A stretch of 64,000 nucleotides of DNA from positions 1,364,001 through 1,428,000 of the forward strand of contig NZ_BNEB01000002.1 of NCBI RefSeq assembly GCF_016860545.1. Direction: 5' to 3'. Source of the stretch: Streptomyces asoensis (GTDB taxonomy: Bacteria; Actinomycetota; Actinomycetes; Streptomycetales; Streptomycetaceae). Within the stretch, counting starts at the first letter, position 1. Each line of letters begins with the position of its first letter. Made by a program: the position numbers and the translations under genes. The notes below the pieces were generated by a model, which was given only the letters and a program-made list of their open reading frames with translations, was not told the origin of the DNA and did not search any database. This document shows positions 62,165 through 64,000 of this stretch, piece after piece.

Positions 62165-63049
62165 TCAGCCGCTCCCCGTTTCCAGCAGCGCCATCAGCGC
62201 CCGGGCCGCCGGACTGGTGGCCCGGACCGGCGGCAGCAGCGCGACCGTCTCGTACACCGCCTCGCCCGTCCCTTCGAGGGGCAGCGCGGTGAGCGCCTCG
62301 CGCTTGTGCCGGAAGTGGCGCGGCACGACGGCGACGCCGAGGTTCTCGTCCACCAGGTCCAGCAGGCTGTGCACGTCGTTGACCTCGAGGGCGACCGTGC
62401 GCCGCACCCCCGCCTCGGCGAACGCGGCGTCGGTGACCCGGCGCGGGCCCCAGTCGGGGTGGAAGTCGACGAACACCTCGCCCGCGACGTCCTGCGGCGT
62501 CAGGGCCCCCGGCACCGCGGCCAGCCGGTGCTCGGGATGGCACAGGACGTACATCGGCTCGCCGGCCAGCGGCGCGCAGCGGAGCTGTTCGGTGTCCGTC
62601 TGGGTCCGGTAGGCGAACGCCAGGTCGAGCCGGCCGGCCGCCACCTCCTCGCCGAGCGCGCCCGAACCGGTCTGCCGCAGCCGGATCTCCACGTCCGGGT
62701 GCCGCCGCCGGAACGAGGCGAGGAGCCCCGCCACATGCACTCCGGCGATGCACTGCTCGGTGCCGACGGACAGCGTGCCGCGCACCACTCCCTGGACGGC
62801 GGCCACCGCCTCGTGGGCCGCCCGGACCTGCGCGAGGACGCGCTCCGCCTCGCAGAGCAGCGCCCGGCCCGCCTCGGTCAGCGTCACCCGCCGGGTGGTC
62901 CGCACGAACAGCGGCGCGCGCAGTTCACGCTCCAGTGCCCGGATCGACGCCGACAGGCCCGACTGGGACACCATCAGGCGTTCCGCGGCCCGGGTGAAGT
63001 GCTGGTCCTCTGCGACCGCGACGAAGTGCTGGAGATGGCGCAGTTCCAT
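62165..63049 (-). CDS. LysR-family transcriptional regulator
   Basis: 294 residues from ATG 63049. Winged helix MELRHLQHFVAVAEDQHFTRAAERLMVSQSGLSASIRALERELRAPLFVRTTRRVTLTEAGR, then the effector domain (VRGTLSVGTEQCIAGVHVAGLLASFRRRHPDVEIRL). It is divergent from the aldo/keto reductase gene across a 122-bp gap and likely controls it, since LysR regulators usually act on the divergent neighbour. Effector unknown. Confidence 0.9.
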   Translation of the reverse strand: MELRHLQHFVAVAEDQHFTRAAERLMVSQSGLSASIRALERELRAPLFVRTTRRVTLTEAGRALLCEAERVLAQVRAAHEAVAAVQGVVRGTLSVGTEQCIAGVHVAGLLASFRRRHPDVEIRLRQTGSGALGEEVAAGRLDLAFAYRTQTDTEQLRCAPLAGEPMYVLCHPEHRLAAVPGALTPQDVAGEVFVDFHPDWGPRRVTDAAFAEAGVRRTVALEVNDVHSLLDLVDENLGVAVVPRHFRHKREALTALPLEGTGEAVYETVALLPPVRATSPAARALMALLETGSG

Positions 63050-63171
63050 GATTGAGAAGCCTAGCCGCACAATTCCATCGGATTCTTCTGTTGGACCACT
63101 ACCCGCAGGTCGGCGAGAGTGGAGGACGGTCCCGTGACCGATCCCTTGTGCCAACCTCTCCTGGAGTCGCG

Positions 63172-64000
63172 TTGTACACCGCACACCCCGACCGCTACGC
63201 GGACATGCCCTACCGGCGCACCGGACGCAGCGGCCTGAAGCTTCCCGCGCTGTCGCTCGGACTGTGGCACAACTTCGGGCCGGACCGTCCGGTCGAGACG
63301 CAGCGCGCCATCCTGCGCCGCGCCTTCGACCTCGGCATCACCCACTTCGACCTGGCCAACAACTACGGCCCACCGCCCGGCGCCGCCGAGTCCGCGCTGG
63401 GCGAGGCGCTGAGGACGGACTTCGCGTCGTACCGCGACGAGCTGGTCGTCTCGACGAAGGCCGGCTATCTGATGTGGCCCGGCCCCTACGGCGAGTGGGG
63501 TTCGCGCAAGTACCTGCTGTCCTCGCTCGACCAGAGCCTGACCCGGATGGGCCTGGACTACGTCGACGTCTTCTACTCGCACCGCCCCGACCCGGAGACT
63601 CCGCTCGAGGAGACCATGGGCGCCCTGCACACCGCCGTCCAGCAGGGCAAGGCGCTCTACGTCGGCGTCTCCAACTACTCGGCCGAGCAGACCCGGGAGG
63701 CGGCACGCATCCTGAGCGAGCTGGGCACCCCGCTGCTCATCCACCAGCCGCGCTACTCGATGCTCGACCGCCGCCCCGAGAGCGAGGGCCTGCTCGACGC
63801 CCTGGACGAGCTCCAGGTCGGCTCGATCGTGTTCTCGCCGCTGGAGCAGGGTCTGCTGACCGGCCGCTACCTGGACGGCATCCCGGAGGACTCGCGGGCG
63901 GCGAGCGACAGCCCCTTCCTGAACTCCGACGCGCTGACCGAGGAGCTCGTGGGCAAGCTGCGCGCCCTCGACGACATCGCCACCGCGCGTGGTCAGTCCC
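63172..64000 (+). CDS. Aldo/keto reductase (YghZ/Kv-beta-like), 3'-truncated by window
   Basis: Opens with TTG 63172 (GGAG at 63163-63166, 5 nt spacer) and stays open to the window end, so about 276 residues are visible. Motifs: MPYRRTGRSGLKLPALSLGLWHNFG, THFDLANNYGPPPGAAE (catalytic Asp and Tyr), VVSTKAGYLMWPGPYG (Lys), DVFYSHRPDPETPLEETMGAL (His), VGVSNYSAEQ and SPLEQGLLTGRY. This is the subgroup of YghZ, an L-glyceraldehyde-3-phosphate reductase, and Kv-beta subunits. It reduces aldehydes with NADPH. It is divergent from the LysR gene. Confidence 0.9.
   Translation, partial: MYTAHPDRYADMPYRRTGRSGLKLPALSLGLWHNFGPDRPVETQRAILRRAFDLGITHFDLANNYGPPPGAAESALGEALRTDFASYRDELVVSTKAGYLMWPGPYGEWGSRKYLLSSLDQSLTRMGLDYVDVFYSHRPDPETPLEETMGALHTAVQQGKALYVGVSNYSAEQTREAARILSELGTPLLIHQPRYSMLDRRPESEGLLDALDELQVGSIVFSPLEQGLLTGRYLDGIPEDSRAASDSPFLNSDALTEELVGKLRALDDIATARGQS

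Overview
The window is chromosomal DNA of a Streptomyces-type actinobacterium. Base composition is very GC-rich with strongly GC-biased third positions, GTG and TTG starts are frequent, and there are Streptomyces signature genes: an SsgA-family sporulation protein, a long chaplin, an NsdA/ORF1590-type TPR regulator, a DUF397 protein and an SPW-repeat protein. No rRNA, tRNA, transposase, integrase or CRISPR array was found.

Layout. 1-2.5 kb: end of a lipid or steroid type degradation operon (DUF35 protein plus two thiolase-fold proteins that lack thiolase catalytic residues). 2.6-13.4 kb: regulatory, developmental and envelope genes (DUF397, secreted amidase, phosphotransferase-like kinase, NsdA-like protein, PAS/SpoIIE-type phosphatase with a weakened metal site, SsgA-like protein behind a Crp-type palindrome, Gfo/Idh/MocA oxidoreductase, baeRF3 protein). 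13.6-33.9 kb: the centrepiece, a compact lipid/polyketide cluster made of a fatty acyl-AMP ligase, a 4589-residue PKS (ACP-KS-AT-DH-KR-ACP-KS-AT-DH-KR-ACP-C-FkbH), an ACP-thioester reductase with an unusual C-terminal domain, an alpha/beta hydrolase with a Cys nucleophile, and a second Ser hydrolase. 34-41.7 kb: FMN glutamate-synthase-like protein, secreted tripeptidyl-aminopeptidase-like protease, chaplin, MFS remnant, GNAT, secreted jelly-roll protein, SPW membrane protein. 42-47.7 kb: a likely light/stress response island (B12-binding MerR, photolyase, SDR-DUF2867, MarR) with a block of about 120-bp tandem repeats. 47.9-50.3 kb: MMPL exporter with an AT-rich palindromic operator. 50.4-57.5 kb: sulfonate-sulfur acquisition locus (LysR, Cys-Cys leader peptide, SsuE, SfnB, SsuD), then an acyl-CoA dehydrogenase and an aldehyde dehydrogenase. 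57.8-59.4 kb: ECF sigma operon. 60.1-64 kb: VOC protein, adenosine deaminase, DinB protein, LysR and a divergent aldo/keto reductase cut by the window end.

How the central cluster may work (inference): the ligase activates a fatty acid as acyl-AMP and loads the N-terminal ACP. Two modules extend it with reduction and dehydration. FkbH makes a glyceryl thioester from 1,3-bisphosphoglycerate on the carrier of the next protein. The C domain joins the polyketide acyl chain to the glyceryl hydroxyl, and the reductase releases an acyl-glyceraldehyde or acyl-glycerol-like lipid that the hydrolases then transfer or trim. I know of no described system with this exact architecture, but that could not be searched here.
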